Source: Microtetraspora glauca
Lineage (GTDB): Bacteria > Actinomycetota > Actinomycetes > Streptosporangiales > Streptosporangiaceae
Assembly: GCA_001570385.1 (NCBI GenBank)
Contig: BBYL01000020.1
Location: 124,001-188,000 of the forward strand
DNA length: 64,000 nt
Reading direction: 5' to 3'
The notes under the pieces are model-generated. The model had not been told where the DNA came from and did not search any database. It saw only the letters and a list, made by a program, of their open reading frames with translations. Positions 8,481 through 17,350 of the stretch are shown piece after piece. The position numbers and the translations under genes were made by a program. Position 1 is the stretch's first letter, and the number at the start of each line of letters is the position of its first letter.

Positions 8481-10466
8481 TCAGCGAGCCAGCTCGGCCT
8501 TCAGCTCCGCCGGGGTCGTGACCGGCGCCCGGCAGGTGAAGCGGCGGCACACGTAGGCCGCGGGGGCGCCGTCCACCATCGGCCGCCCTTCGAGCAGCGG
8601 GACCTCCCGCTCCTGCCCGTCCCGGGCGCCGCCGAGAGCGATCACCAGACCGGGAACCGTGGACATGAGGGCGGCCCGGTGCAGCGCCGCCGTACGCGGA
8701 TCGTCGGCCGGGCCGACGATCGCCACCTCGGCCGGGCCGTGCAGGGCGGCCTCGGCCACCGCGAGCCCCCAGCCCGCGAACCTGGCGTACTTGCCGGCCA
8801 GCACGGTGACGGTGCCCAGCGCCGCCTCCGCGGCCTCCCTGTGCCGAGCCGATCCGGTGAGCGCGGCGTAGGAGAGCAGGGCCCCGGCGGCCGCGAACTG
8901 CCCGGACGGCACGGCGTTGTCCGTCGGATCCTGCGGGCGCTGGAAGAGGCGCTCACCGTCGTCCGCTGTGTCGAAGAACCCGCCCCACCCGTCGGTGAAC
9001 CTGGTCAGCAGCGTTTCCAGCAGCTCACCGGCGAGGCCGAACCACCGGGTATCGCCGGTCACCCCGTAGAGGGCGAGGAAACCCTCGGCGACGTCCGCGT
9101 AGTCCTCGAGCACGCCCGCGTTCTGGCCCGCCCGGCCGTCCCGTGACGTGCGCAGCAGCCGCCCGCCGTCCACATGCAGCCGGGCGAGCAGCTCGGCCGC
9201 CGCCGTGGCCGCCTCGACCAGGTCGGGCCGCTCGAACAGCGCCCCCGTCTCGGCCAGCGCGGCGATCGCCAGCCCGTTCCACGCCGCCACCACCTTGTCG
9301 TCCCGCCCGGGGCGCGGCCGCTCCTCGCGCGCCGCCAGCAGTGCCGTACGGACGCGGTCGAGACGGGCCCGGTCGTCGGGGTCGGCGAGGAGTTGGAGCA
9401 CGGAGGTCCCGTGCTCGAAGGTGCCGGTGACCTCGAAGACGGAGGCTGCCCACGCGCCGTCGTCGTCTCCGAGCACCTCGCGGAGCCGGTCGGGCGTCCA
9501 GACGTAGAACAGGCCCTCGCCGTGCCGGCCGTCCGGACCCGTGCTGTCGGCGTCCAGGGCTGAGGCGAAGCCGCCCTCGGGCGTGCGCATCTCGCGGAGC
9601 AGCCACTCCGCCGTCTCCAGTGCCACCCGCCGGGCGAGCGTCGAACCGGTCGACCGCCACCAGTGGGAGTACACGCGCATCAGGAGCGCGTTGTCGTACA
9701 GCATCTTCTCGAAGTGAGGGACGACCCATCCGGCGTCCACGGAATATCGCGCGAAGCCCCCACCGAGCTGGTCGTACATCCCGCCCCTGGCCATCGCGTC
9801 CATGGTCTTCTCGGCCATGGCGAGCGCGTCGGGCGTCCCGTGGCGGAGCAGGAACTCCAGCACCATGGACGGCGGGAACTTGGGCGCGCCGCCGAACCCG
9901 CCCGCGCGCGGGTCGAAACCCCCGGCCAGATCGCGTACGGCCTGCTCCAGGGTCGCGGCCGTGGGCAGCGGACCGGACGGCAGCCGGCTCTGCTCGTTGA
10001 GGGCGTCGACGACTTTCGACCCCTGGAGTACGACGGTGTCGCGGTCGTTCTGCCAGGCCTGCGAGACGCCGTGCAGCAGCCGCTGGAACTGCGCGCGGGG
10101 GAAGTACGTCCCGGCGTAGAACGGGTGGCCGTCCGGAGTGGCGAAGACCGTCATGGGCCAGCCGCCCTGCCCCGTCATCGCCTGGGTGGCGCTCATGTAG
10201 ACCGCGTCGACGTCGGGCCGTTCCTCCCGGTCGACCTTGACGCTGACGAACCGCTCGTTCATCAGCTCGGCGGTCCCCGAGTCCTCGAACGACTCGTGTG
10301 CCATCACATGGCACCAGTGACAGGCGGAGTACCCCACGCTGATCAGCAAAGGGATGTCTCGCCTGCGCGCCTCGGCGAAGGCGTCGGCACCCCACTCGAA
10401 CCAGTCGACGGGGTTGTCCGCATGCTGCGCCAGATAGGGACTCGTGGCGTTTTTGAGCCGATTCAT
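8481..10466 (-). CDS. Thioredoxin-like DUF255 protein (YyaL/spermatogenesis-associated protein 20 family)
   Basis: A 661-residue protein with an N-terminal thioredoxin fold (CHWC at residues 49-52, in SVGYSACHWCHVM) and a C-terminal alpha/alpha-barrel resembling N-acylglucosamine epimerases (for example GGFGGAPKFPPSM, HFEKMLYDNALL, DKVVAAWNGL). The first residues (MNRLKNATSPYLAQHADNPVDW) are the hallmark start of the family. ATG 10466 is preferred because GAGGGG lies about 10 nt upstream. The biochemical role is not established. It ends 10 nt from the end of the convergent PBP gene. The M. tuberculosis counterpart lies next to mca, as it nearly does here. Confidence 0.88.
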   Translation of the reverse strand: MNRLKNATSPYLAQHADNPVDWFEWGADAFAEARRRDIPLLISVGYSACHWCHVMAHESFEDSGTAELMNERFVSVKVDREERPDVDAVYMSATQAMTGQGGWPMTVFATPDGHPFYAGTYFPRAQFQRLLHGVSQAWQNDRDTVVLQGSKVVDALNEQSRLPSGPLPTAATLEQAVRDLAGGFDPRAGGFGGAPKFPPSMVLEFLLRHGTPDALAMAEKTMDAMARGGMYDQLGGGFARYSVDAGWVVPHFEKMLYDNALLMRVYSHWWRSTGSTLARRVALETAEWLLREMRTPEGGFASALDADSTGPDGRHGEGLFYVWTPDRLREVLGDDDGAWAASVFEVTGTFEHGTSVLQLLADPDDRARLDRVRTALLAAREERPRPGRDDKVVAAWNGLAIAALAETGALFERPDLVEAATAAAELLARLHVDGGRLLRTSRDGRAGQNAGVLEDYADVAEGFLALYGVTGDTRWFGLAGELLETLLTRFTDGWGGFFDTADDGERLFQRPQDPTDNAVPSGQFAAAGALLSYAALTGSARHREAAEAALGTVTVLAGKYARFAGWGLAVAEAALHGPAEVAIVGPADDPRTAALHRAALMSTVPGLVIALGGARDGQEREVPLLEGRPMVDGAPAAYVCRRFTCRAPVTTPAELKAELAR

Positions 10467-10523
10467 GAAGAACCCCTCGCGTTCGGGCGCTGACGCCCCG
10501 GGCGACTTCCGCGTCATCTCACA

Positions 10524-11426
10524 CTATGGTCCCCATCTCCGGCCGAGGGCGTACCAGTGACCGGTCCCGGCCTCCCCGGCGAGAGCAGGATCAGTGAACG
10601 TGACGACGTCGGTGACGAGGTCGCGGAAGATCGGCGGATAGGCGGCGCCGTCCGTGCCCTGCTTCCTTCGCCAGGCGGAATAGGGGATCTGCCTGGTATC
10701 TGGAAGATCGAGGATCACGTCAGAGAGCCTTTTCATCGTCACGCCACGATGGGAAGCGGTGTTCTCCAACGCGGTGCGCACGGACGCGCCGTCGAGATCG
10801 TGGCAGCCTGTGAGACGCCAAATATCGGCATAGTCCCGGTCGCGCGTGTTCTGGCTGGAACGTTCCAAGGCCGTGATGGTCTTCTCCGCAAGCACGTTCT
10901 CCATCGGGTAGCCCAGCAGCGGGAAGCCTCCACCGGTCACCAGCATGGGGTAAGTGATCATCTCCGGACCCGGGGTGATCGGATCTCCGAAGCTCACGTC
11001 GAGTTGAAGACGGGTGCGCGACTTGCCCAGCAGGGCGGGAACGCACACGCGCACACCGCCGTAGAAGTCGTCTTCCCGGATCGCGGAGGCGCGGATCGCC
11101 GTGACGTCGAAACGGAGCCCGTCCTCGGCCCGCATGGATGCGATGCTGATCACGCGGGAGAGCACGGTCTGCTCATCGTTCGCGAACCCGCGCCCCATGA
11201 GGTCGATGTCGCGAGTGACTCGGCGGGCACCGAAGGCCGCGAGAAGAAGGCCACCCTTGAGAATGAACTGCCCGGCCATGTCCGAAGAGCTCAGCCGGCG
11301 GAGAAAGCCTTCCAGGGCGTACAGGGTGATCAGATCGTCCGTGTTGCGGCGCTCGCGCCTGGCGAGGTTGCGCAAGGTGTTGTAGGCGAGGCCTTCCGGC
11401 GTGTCGCGTGGGGGGTTGGGGGACAT
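10524..11426 (-). CDS. AbiEii/AbiGii-type nucleotidyltransferase toxin
   Basis: Toxin partner of an AbiE (type IV-like) abortive-infection pair, 300 residues. The nucleotidyltransferase core is visible: KGG at 57-59 followed by FGARRVTRDIDLMGRG, with the acidic pair Asp73 and Asp75. A second conserved block is GYPMENVLAEKTITALER...TRDRDYADIWRL, the DUF1814 motif with its catalytic lysine. Its ATG shares one base with the stop of the upstream antitoxin gene (TGATG), so the two are translationally coupled. AbiEii toxins transfer nucleotides to RNA targets, including tRNA acceptor ends, and stop growth on phage infection. Confidence 0.85.
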   Translation of the reverse strand: MSPNPPRDTPEGLAYNTLRNLARRERRNTDDLITLYALEGFLRRLSSSDMAGQFILKGGLLLAAFGARRVTRDIDLMGRGFANDEQTVLSRVISIASMRAEDGLRFDVTAIRASAIREDDFYGGVRVCVPALLGKSRTRLQLDVSFGDPITPGPEMITYPMLVTGGGFPLLGYPMENVLAEKTITALERSSQNTRDRDYADIWRLTGCHDLDGASVRTALENTASHRGVTMKRLSDVILDLPDTRQIPYSAWRRKQGTDGAAYPPIFRDLVTDVVTFTDPALAGEAGTGHWYALGRRWGP

Positions 11427-12037
11427 CAGTCGAGCACCACCTGGATCGCGTTCCGAAGGGGACCCACGCCGCCGAGGAGTTCCGCGTATCTCATCAGATC
11501 GCTGGGGGTGGTCCCACGGCGTCGCAGGTAGGACCGCAGCGCCCGCAGGGCGACCTGATCGCCGACGAGGTGACGCAATCGCATGCAGTCGACCACGGTC
11601 CGTGACGGACCATAGATTCTCACATGTTCGCCCGGTGCGGCTTCCCAATATTCGATCCCTTCCTCGAACGTCGCCGCGGCGAAGCGATGGGCGCGAACCA
11701 GGGGATAGCTGATCCGAGGAAGTGGTCCGCCCCGGGGTACAGCCAGGTTCACTTCCCCTGGGATCTCGTCGGTCAGGTCGTGGACGGCCAGCGCCGTCTC
11801 CAGGCACAGAACTCCGATCGGGACGCGAGTGCACGCGGCGATCAGATCGACGTACATGGTGACCGGGGCGTCGCTCTTCCGGTATACGCCCCTGCTCAAC
11901 TCGGTGATCTGTCCGGTGTCGCGGAGTTGACCAAGCGCGTTGGAGCCGATGCCGGCGTCCCTGGCCTGACCGGCCGTGAAGGTGGGGCCAAGGTGGCCCA
12001 GGCGCTGTGCGAATACTGACTTCGCGAGCTTGATCAC
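11426..12037 (-). CDS. AbiEi-type antitoxin with N-terminal winged helix
   Basis: Antitoxin of the AbiE pair, 203 residues, encoded just upstream of the toxin with a TGATG overlap. The N-terminus (FTAGQARDAGIGSNALGQLRDTGQITELSRGVYR) is the winged-helix DNA-binding domain used for autorepression. The C-terminal part (ALRALRSYLRRRGTTPSDLMRYAELLGGVGPLRNAI) matches the AbiEi domain. The start is GTG 12037. Gene order antitoxin then toxin is canonical. Direct repeats or a palindrome for autorepression were not obvious in the short upstream region. Confidence 0.85.
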   Translation of the reverse strand: MIKLAKSVFAQRLGHLGPTFTAGQARDAGIGSNALGQLRDTGQITELSRGVYRKSDAPVTMYVDLIAACTRVPIGVLCLETALAVHDLTDEIPGEVNLAVPRGGPLPRISYPLVRAHRFAAATFEEGIEYWEAAPGEHVRIYGPSRTVVDCMRLRHLVGDQVALRALRSYLRRRGTTPSDLMRYAELLGGVGPLRNAIQVVLD

Positions 12038-12128
12038 ATTTCAAAGTAACACCACGTTGCGGTAGGTGGCGTGACTTTCAACGATGGATCTCCCGGGGTG
12101 GGGGATGTGTTCCGGCGGCGGCACGGCG

Positions 12129-12134
12129 TAGGCT
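12129..12134 (+). promoter_or_regulatory. -10 box (TAGGCT) for leaderless transcript
   Basis: TAGGCT ends 8 nt before GTG 12143, and no Shine-Dalgarno separates them. The same hexamer and spacing recur before other genes in the window. Confidence 0.45.
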
Positions 12135-12142
12135 CCGGGGGC

Positions 12143-13303
12143 GTGAGCTTGGATTTGGACTACGCCGTCAGGCACGCGGGCCGGCCGGCGGCTGAGTTGA
12201 CGCGGCGTGACGTGGCCCGGGTGCTGTTGGCGGTGCCGTCGGGGCAGGCCCTCGTCTCTCTTCCCGATCTGAGGCGCGAGCTCCTGGCGGCGGGCAATCC
12301 GCTGTCCGTCCCGTTCTGGGACTCGGCCAAGGCGACCCTTTCCAGCATCGAGTCCGGTGTGGCGACGGTCGGCGACGTGCAGCGCTGGCTGGAGTCCACG
12401 GGGAGCGAGCCGATCCTGCTCACCCGCAGCTACTTCGTCTGGCCGGAGGAGGGCGAACGCGGGCCGGTCGCCACCGAGATGCACGCCAGGATGGTCGCGT
12501 TCCTTGAGGAGCGTGTCGCGTCCGGCCAGATCGACGTGGACGCGCTGGCCGCGGGCGACTCCGACGCCCGGCACGCGTACGAGGAGTTGCAGGAGCGCTG
12601 GCTGGGCGCGCCGCTGCCCGACGGCCGGGTGCCGGGCACGGCGGTCAGCGACGAGCAGGACGAGGAGCTCTACGCCGCCTGGGACGAGGAGGAGGCGTTC
12701 GCTCTGGGCGAGCTCCGCCGGATCCTGGCCGAGTTGCCCGAGCCGCCGCTGCCCGCCGGAGATCTGCGCTCGGCCGCACTCCGGCTCCGCGTGACGCTGA
12801 CGGAGAACGGCTATCCGGGGAACGTGCTGCGGGCCTGCGCCGGACTCGACGAGGACGCGCTACCGGAGCGCGACGAGGACCTCTGGCTGGCCGTCGCGGC
12901 CGGCATCGCGTCGCCGATCTCGGATCTGCCCGACGAGGAGGACGCGGCCCGGTTCTTCGACATGGAGGGGGAGCTGAGCCATGAGGACTCCATCCTCGCC
13001 TCGCTCTGCGCCATCAACCACGCCGACTGGCTCGCGGCGGTGACCACGCTGGCGAGGTACGGCCCCGGAGCGCTGGCCTCGCCGGAGCGGATCGCCCGGT
13101 TCATCGCCGACTCCGAGGACGTCGATCTGGACGCAGAGGACACCCTGGCCGAGCCTGAGGACCTTGAGGCGACGGAGATGCTGTTCACCGCGGTCACCCC
13201 GCTGTGGGCACATCTCGGCATCGTGGACAAGGCCGAGGTGTTCACCGCGCTCGGCTGGTGGGGCCTGCCCAAGGCGCTGGAGCGTGCCTGGTCGGCGGGC
13301 TGA
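12143..13303 (+). CDS. Hypothetical acidic protein (386 aa), unknown function
   Basis: I do not recognise this family. The protein is soluble, strongly acidic and predicted mostly helical, with no signal peptide or membrane segment. The middle is rich in Glu and Asp (DEQDEELYAAWDEEEAF). Conserved-looking blocks include PFWDSAKATLSSIESG near the N-terminus and WWGLPKALERAW at the C-terminus. GTG 12143 is chosen because a TAGGCT -10 box lies 8 nt upstream and no in-frame start with a ribosome site exists. It ends exactly where the convergent GNAT gene ends. Confidence 0.7.
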   Translation: MSLDLDYAVRHAGRPAAELTRRDVARVLLAVPSGQALVSLPDLRRELLAAGNPLSVPFWDSAKATLSSIESGVATVGDVQRWLESTGSEPILLTRSYFVWPEEGERGPVATEMHARMVAFLEERVASGQIDVDALAAGDSDARHAYEELQERWLGAPLPDGRVPGTAVSDEQDEELYAAWDEEEAFALGELRRILAELPEPPLPAGDLRSAALRLRVTLTENGYPGNVLRACAGLDEDALPERDEDLWLAVAAGIASPISDLPDEEDAARFFDMEGELSHEDSILASLCAINHADWLAAVTTLARYGPGALASPERIARFIADSEDVDLDAEDTLAEPEDLEATEMLFTAVTPLWAHLGIVDKAEVFTALGWWGLPKALERAWSAG

Positions 13304-13582
13304 TCACTCCGCGAGCAGGTCGCGGTACTCCGGATGGCGCTCGATGTACCGGGCGACGAACGGGCACTTCGGCACCACGGTCCGCCCGGTCTCCCGCACC
13401 TGGTCGAGGGCGCCGCCCACGAGGCGGCTGCCGAGGCCCTTGCCCTCGAACTCCTCGCGGATCTCGGTGTGGGTGAAGACGATTGTGTCGTCGCGGAGAC
13501 GGTACTCCGCGAACCCGGCGACCTCACCGTCGAGCAGGAGCTCGTACCGTGAGGCCGCCGCGTCGTGGACTATCTCGGGCAC
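13304..13582 (-). CDS. Small GNAT-like N-acetyltransferase (YjdJ/Acetyltransf_CG type)
   Basis: A 92-residue minimal acetyltransferase. The acetyl-CoA-binding turn is EEFEGKGLGSRLVGGAL, and the C-terminal VVPKCPFVARYIERHPEY is the signature of the short GNAT_YJDJ group. Substrate is unknown. It starts with GTG 3 nt after the stop of the small membrane protein gene, so mca, the membrane protein and this gene form one transcription unit. Its stop codon abuts that of the convergent acidic protein gene. Confidence 0.85.
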   Translation of the reverse strand: MPEIVHDAAASRYELLLDGEVAGFAEYRLRDDTIVFTHTEIREEFEGKGLGSRLVGGALDQVRETGRTVVPKCPFVARYIERHPEYRDLLAE

Positions 13583-13585
13583 TCT

Positions 13586-13762
13586 TCAACCCTCGCGCAC
13601 GGGGATGGCGGGGTGCTCGCGCTCGTGTGGCAACTCGATCTTCGACATCTGCCTGTTCATCGACTTGATCAGGAAGAACAACGCGAAGCCGATGGCGGCG
13701 ACGATGATGAAACCGAGAAGCCCCGGACCGATGCTCGGGTCGGTTGCGGTGGTGGAGTTCAC
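13586..13762 (-). CDS. Small single-pass membrane protein (58 aa) in mca operon
   Basis: A short frame from GTG 13762 to TGA 13586 encodes 58 residues. After an N-terminal STTATDPSIGPG it has one clear transmembrane helix (LLGFIIVAAIGFALFFLI) and a basic, then mixed-charge tail (KSMNRQMSKIELPHERE). It starts 9 nt after the mca stop and ends 3 nt before the GNAT start. Codon use and position support a real gene. The M. tuberculosis mca gene is likewise followed by a small membrane protein gene (Rv1083). Function is unknown; a role as a small membrane anchor is speculative. Confidence 0.75.
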   Translation of the reverse strand: MNSTTATDPSIGPGLLGFIIVAAIGFALFFLIKSMNRQMSKIELPHEREHPAIPVREG

Positions 13763-13771
13763 GCTTCCAGC

Positions 13772-14653
13772 TTACGAGCAGGCAGGGGTGACCTCCGCGT
13801 GGATCCCCGTGAAGAGGTCGTCCTCGGGAAGCGAGGTGTCCACCAGGGACCTGGCGAGGTGGTAGTCCTCTGTCGGCCAGACCTCCTGCTGGATCTCACG
13901 CGGGCAGACGAACCAGAACCCGTCGGGGTCGACCTGGGTGGCGTGCGCGATCAGGGCCAGGTCGCGGATCTCGAAGTAGTCGGCGCACGGCACCCTGGTC
14001 GTGACGTCCCACTTCTCCGGGCGGTCCTCCCAGCGCGCGATCCAGTCGGCGTACGGCGAGCCCATGCCGCGCTCGTTCATCGCCTCGTGCAGCGCCTCGA
14101 ACCGCTCCTTGCTGAACCCCATGTGGTAGTAGAGCTTCAACGGCTGCCACGGCTCGCCGGTTCCGGGGTACTTGTCGGGGTCGCCGGCCGCCTCGAACGC
14201 CTCGATCGAGATCCGGTTGGTCATGATGTGATCGGGGTGCGGGTAGCCGCCGTTGTCGTCGTACGTGAGGATCACGTGCGGGCGGAACTCGCGGACCAGT
14301 GCGACCAGCGGCGCCGCGGCCACCTCGATCGGCTGTACGGCGAAGCATCCGTCGGGAAGCGGCTCGGTCTCGTCGTCGGGGAGCCCCGAGTCGACGAAGC
14401 CGAGGAAACGCTGCTCCACGCCGAGGATCTCCCGCGCCCGCTCCATCTCCAGGCGGCGTACCTCGCCGATGTTCTCCAGGACGTCCGGCCGGTCCATCTT
14501 GGGGTTCAGAACGGAGCCGCGTTCGCCGCCGGTACATGTGGCGACGAGGACGTCCACACCTTCTCTGACGTAGCGGGCCATCGTCGCCGCGCCCTTGCTC
14601 GACTCGTCGTCAGGGTGCGCGTGAACGGCCATCAGCCTCAGCGGTGCACTCAC
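13772..14653 (-). CDS. mca: Mycothiol S-conjugate amidase
   Basis: This zinc amidase cleaves mycothiol S-conjugates of electrophiles and drugs, releasing a mercapturic acid for export. The 293-residue protein has the LmbE/MshB fold with the zinc site AHPDDE near residues 12-17 and a third ligand in GGYPHPDHIMTN. GTG 14653 is preferred over an upstream TTG because AGGAG lies at ideal spacing. Mca is separated from its paralogue MshB by its length and the C-terminal region. It heads an operon with a small membrane protein and a GNAT, divergent from DUF4307-greA. Its presence shows the host uses mycothiol. Confidence 0.93.
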   Translation of the reverse strand: MSAPLRLMAVHAHPDDESSKGAATMARYVREGVDVLVATCTGGERGSVLNPKMDRPDVLENIGEVRRLEMERAREILGVEQRFLGFVDSGLPDDETEPLPDGCFAVQPIEVAAAPLVALVREFRPHVILTYDDNGGYPHPDHIMTNRISIEAFEAAGDPDKYPGTGEPWQPLKLYYHMGFSKERFEALHEAMNERGMGSPYADWIARWEDRPEKWDVTTRVPCADYFEIRDLALIAHATQVDPDGFWFVCPREIQQEVWPTEDYHLARSLVDTSLPEDDLFTGIHAEVTPACS

Positions 14654-14770
14654 GGCTCTCCTCAATGTGTCCAGTCAGCTCCTCGAAGAGGTTAGCTTCT
14701 GGAGGGGGCGAGACCCCCGGGTTGGACAATTGTTTCGGACAACACCGTAAGACCCCAGGGAGATTCCGCC

Positions 14771-15235
14771 ATGGCCGCCGAATCCAGCAGCAGGCCCGGT
14801 ACGAGGGCCGGCGACGCCGGTGACAGGACCGGCACGCTCGACGCTCCCATCCTCGGCACGCCCGACGACTATCCCGCGCGGCCTCAGGGGCGCCGGAGCG
14901 TCCTGGCGTACGTCGTCATCGGTCTGCTCGTCGCCGTGATCGCGGGCGGCTGGGGATACGTGATGATGGCCGCGCGGGGCAACCCCGAGGTGCGGGCCGA
15001 CGTGGTCAGCTACAACGCCGGCGCGGCCGACTCCGCCGAGGTGACTTTCCTGGTGCACAAGCCCGCCGACAGTGTGGCGAGCTGCCGGGTGCGTGCCGTC
15101 GACGTCCTTCACACCGAGGTCGGCAGCAAGGAGGTCACCATCCCGTCCGGCAGGTCGGACCTCACCGTGACGGAGCGTCTGAAGACGAGTTCCCAGGCCA
15201 CGAGCGTGCTCGTTCAGTACTGCAATCTCGTATAG
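14771..15235 (+). CDS. DUF4307 membrane protein
   Basis: A 154-residue protein with a cytoplasmic N-terminus of about 45 residues, one membrane helix (VLAYVVIGLLVAVIAGGWGYV) and an external beta-rich domain with two cysteines (ASCRVRAVDV near 118 and the near-terminal QYCNLV). This is the DUF4307 layout; family members lie between mca and greA in many actinobacteria, as here. ATG 14771 has AGGGAG about 7 nt upstream. No function is established. greA follows after 75 nt. Confidence 0.85.
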   Translation: MAAESSSRPGTRAGDAGDRTGTLDAPILGTPDDYPARPQGRRSVLAYVVIGLLVAVIAGGWGYVMMAARGNPEVRADVVSYNAGAADSAEVTFLVHKPADSVASCRVRAVDVLHTEVGSKEVTIPSGRSDLTVTERLKTSSQATSVLVQYCNLV

Positions 15236-15310
15236 TGGAATCTTTGGGGAAGCGTTCGAAGGCGTTAACTTGTAAGCCTTTCGAGTCACTTAGAGGAACA
15301 AGGAGAGCCC

Positions 15311-15811
15311 GTGGCCGTCTCCCAGAACGACAACGTCACCTGGCTGACGCAAGAGGCGTACGACCGCCTCAAGGAGGAGTACGAGTACCTTTCCGGCCCG
15401 GGTCGCACGGATATCGCGAAGAAGATCGAAGCCGCCCGTGAAGAGGGCGACCTCAAGGAGAACGGCGGCTACCACGCGGCCAAGGACGAGCAGGGCAAGA
15501 TGGAGGCCCGGATCTTCCATCTCCGCCAGATCCTGGACAGCGCCAAGGTGGGCGAGGCACCCCGCACCGAGGGTGTCGTCGGTCCCGGTATGACCGTGAC
15601 GATCCGTTTCGTGGGTGATGACGAAGAGGTGACGTTCCTGCTCGCCTCGCGCGAGGAGAGCGGAGCGCCCATCGACGTCTACTCGCCGAACTCGCCGCTC
15701 GGCTCCGCGATCAACGGCAAGAAGATCGGCGACAAGGCGATGTACACCATGCCCAACGGCCGCCAGAACGAGGTCGAGATCCTCGAGGCCGTGCCGTACA
15801 TCGGCAACTAG
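15311..15811 (+). CDS. greA: Transcription elongation factor GreA
   Basis: GreA rescues backtracked RNA polymerase by stimulating cleavage of the transcript. The 166-residue protein has the N-terminal coiled coil (LTQEAYDRLKEEYEYL...DIAKKIEAAREEGDLKENGGY), whose tip acidic residues reach the polymerase active site, and the C-terminal FKBP-like domain (SPLGSAINGKKIGDKAMY). GTG 15311 has AAGGAGAG upstream. A strong terminator follows. Placement next to DUF4307 and mca is conserved in actinobacteria. Confidence 0.96.
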   Translation: MAVSQNDNVTWLTQEAYDRLKEEYEYLSGPGRTDIAKKIEAAREEGDLKENGGYHAAKDEQGKMEARIFHLRQILDSAKVGEAPRTEGVVGPGMTVTIRFVGDDEEVTFLLASREESGAPIDVYSPNSPLGSAINGKKIGDKAMYTMPNGRQNEVEILEAVPYIGN

Positions 15812-15834
15812 CCACCCGATCACACGTGCGTCGA

Positions 15835-15867
15835 CCCGCCGGTACGTCTTCGCGCCGGCGGGTTTTG
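15835..15867 (+). terminator. Rho-independent terminator after greA
   Basis: A perfect 9-bp stem (ACCCGCCGG / CCGGCGGGT) with a 12-nt loop is followed by TTTT, 24 nt after the greA stop. Confidence 0.88.
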
Positions 15868-15966
15868 GCATGTGCGCCGATTGCGGTATTCGCCCTCGTA
15901 CGGCAGTCTCGTTGATCGGGCTCGCCGATCCGAACGCGCTGCGGGCCTACGGGGAGATGGGGTGGG

Positions 15967-17241
15967 ATGGTGCTCGACGGGCGTGCGCGTTCCTCGTTCC
16001 GGACGAGCGTCGCCCGCGTGGTGTCCGAGACCCGGCAGGACCTGGCCTACAGCCCGAGGGTGTCTCCCCGCAGGCGGATGCCCCGCGCGGCGGTCCCCGT
16101 CATCGCGGCGCTCCTGGTCTCCGTGTTCACCGCCGACCTGGTCGTCCTCAACCGCGATCCCACCACTCCGCCCGTACGGCGGCAGGCGACGGGGGCCGGT
16201 GCCGACGAGCACGACCGGCGGGTGGCGTCCGCCGAGCAGATCAAGGCGACGACTCCCGCGGTGGCGCCGCTCAAGGAGCTGCGCGACCCGCACCTGTTCG
16301 TGGTGGCGCGGGGGCCGCTCTCCCCGGACGTCGTGGCGAAGGTGCGCAAGGCGAAGGGCGTGGCGGCGGCGGAGGTGACCGACGCCGCCGACGTCATGGT
16401 GGACGGCAAGCGGGTGCAGACCCTGGGCGTCGAACCGTCGACGTTCCGCCCCTTCACGCCGAAGACGACGGCCAGATCCGACGCCCTCTGGAACAACGTC
16501 GCAGCCGGTGAGGTGGCTGTCTCCTTCGACCTGGGCCAGGACGGCGGCATCAAGCTGGGCTCGACGGTGACCGGAGGACGCCTCCAGCTGCGCGTGGGCG
16601 CGTACGCCACGATGGGCATGGGCTCGATCGCCGCCGTGGTGTCCCGGCAGACCGCGCGGAACCTGGGCATCCCCGAGGGCAACGCCCTGGTCGTCAGCGC
16701 TCCCAAGGTGGATTCGGGGAAGCTGCGCAGGAAACTGCTGAAGATCCTGCCGAAGGGCAGCCAGGTGGCCACGATCAACCCGGTGGTCGTCGTCCCGCGT
16801 GGCCGGACCACGCAGCAGAAGACCTGGCCGGTGACCGCGTTCATGTCGGTCGACCAGCTCAAGGTCGCGCTCACGGCCGCGGTCGGCAAGCTGGGCCGCC
16901 CGTACGTGTGGGGCGCGGAGGGCCCGAACACCTTCGACTGCTCGGGCCTGGTCCAGTGGGCCTACGCCCAGGCGGGGGTCCGGATGCCGCGGGTCACCCA
17001 CCAGCAGTGGGCGACCGGCCCGCAGGTGCCGCTCTCCCAGGCGCAGCCGGGCGACCTACTGTTCTGGCGGAACGACCCGACCAACCCCAACTACATCTCG
17101 CACGTCGCGATCTACTGGGGCAACGGCAAGATGCTGCACGCGCCGCGTACGGGCGACGTCGTCAAGATCGCCCCGGTCTACACGCGGAACCTGGCCGGAG
17201 TGGTCCGGGTCAGCCCCTGGGTCGCCGCCCGCGTCCGCTGA
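15967..17241 (+). CDS. NlpC/P60 family peptidoglycan endopeptidase
   Basis: An exported cell-wall hydrolase of 424 residues. A membrane helix or uncleaved signal (AAVPVIAALLVSVFTADLVVL) follows a basic N-terminus. The middle ~200 residues look like a structural domain with no motif I recognise. The C-terminal NlpC/P60 domain has the catalytic triad Cys325 (NTFDCSGLVQWAY), His379 (SHVAIYWG) and His391 (MLHAPRTG). It should cut the D-Glu to meso-DAP bond or a similar peptide bond. It stands alone and ends at a large inverted repeat. Confidence 0.9.
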   Translation: MVLDGRARSSFRTSVARVVSETRQDLAYSPRVSPRRRMPRAAVPVIAALLVSVFTADLVVLNRDPTTPPVRRQATGAGADEHDRRVASAEQIKATTPAVAPLKELRDPHLFVVARGPLSPDVVAKVRKAKGVAAAEVTDAADVMVDGKRVQTLGVEPSTFRPFTPKTTARSDALWNNVAAGEVAVSFDLGQDGGIKLGSTVTGGRLQLRVGAYATMGMGSIAAVVSRQTARNLGIPEGNALVVSAPKVDSGKLRRKLLKILPKGSQVATINPVVVVPRGRTTQQKTWPVTAFMSVDQLKVALTAAVGKLGRPYVWGAEGPNTFDCSGLVQWAYAQAGVRMPRVTHQQWATGPQVPLSQAQPGDLLFWRNDPTNPNYISHVAIYWGNGKMLHAPRTGDVVKIAPVYTRNLAGVVRVSPWVAARVR

Positions 17242-17297
17242 CCCCGGAGCAACGGGCGGAACACCTGTGACCGCGGTCTGTTTGCCCGGCCACGCGA

Positions 17298-17342
17298 CGC
17301 CGTGACCTCGCCGTCCGTGGAAGTCCGGTCGAGGTCACGGCG
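17298..17342. terminator. Long inverted repeat between convergent genes, probable bidirectional terminator
   Basis: A perfect 13-bp inverted repeat (CGCCGTGACCTCG / CGAGGTCACGGCG) with a 19-nt loop sits between the ends of the NlpC/P60 gene and the substrate-binding protein gene. No T-run follows on either strand, as is usual in high-GC actinomycetes. Confidence 0.7.
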
Positions 17343-17350
17343 TGGAAGTG

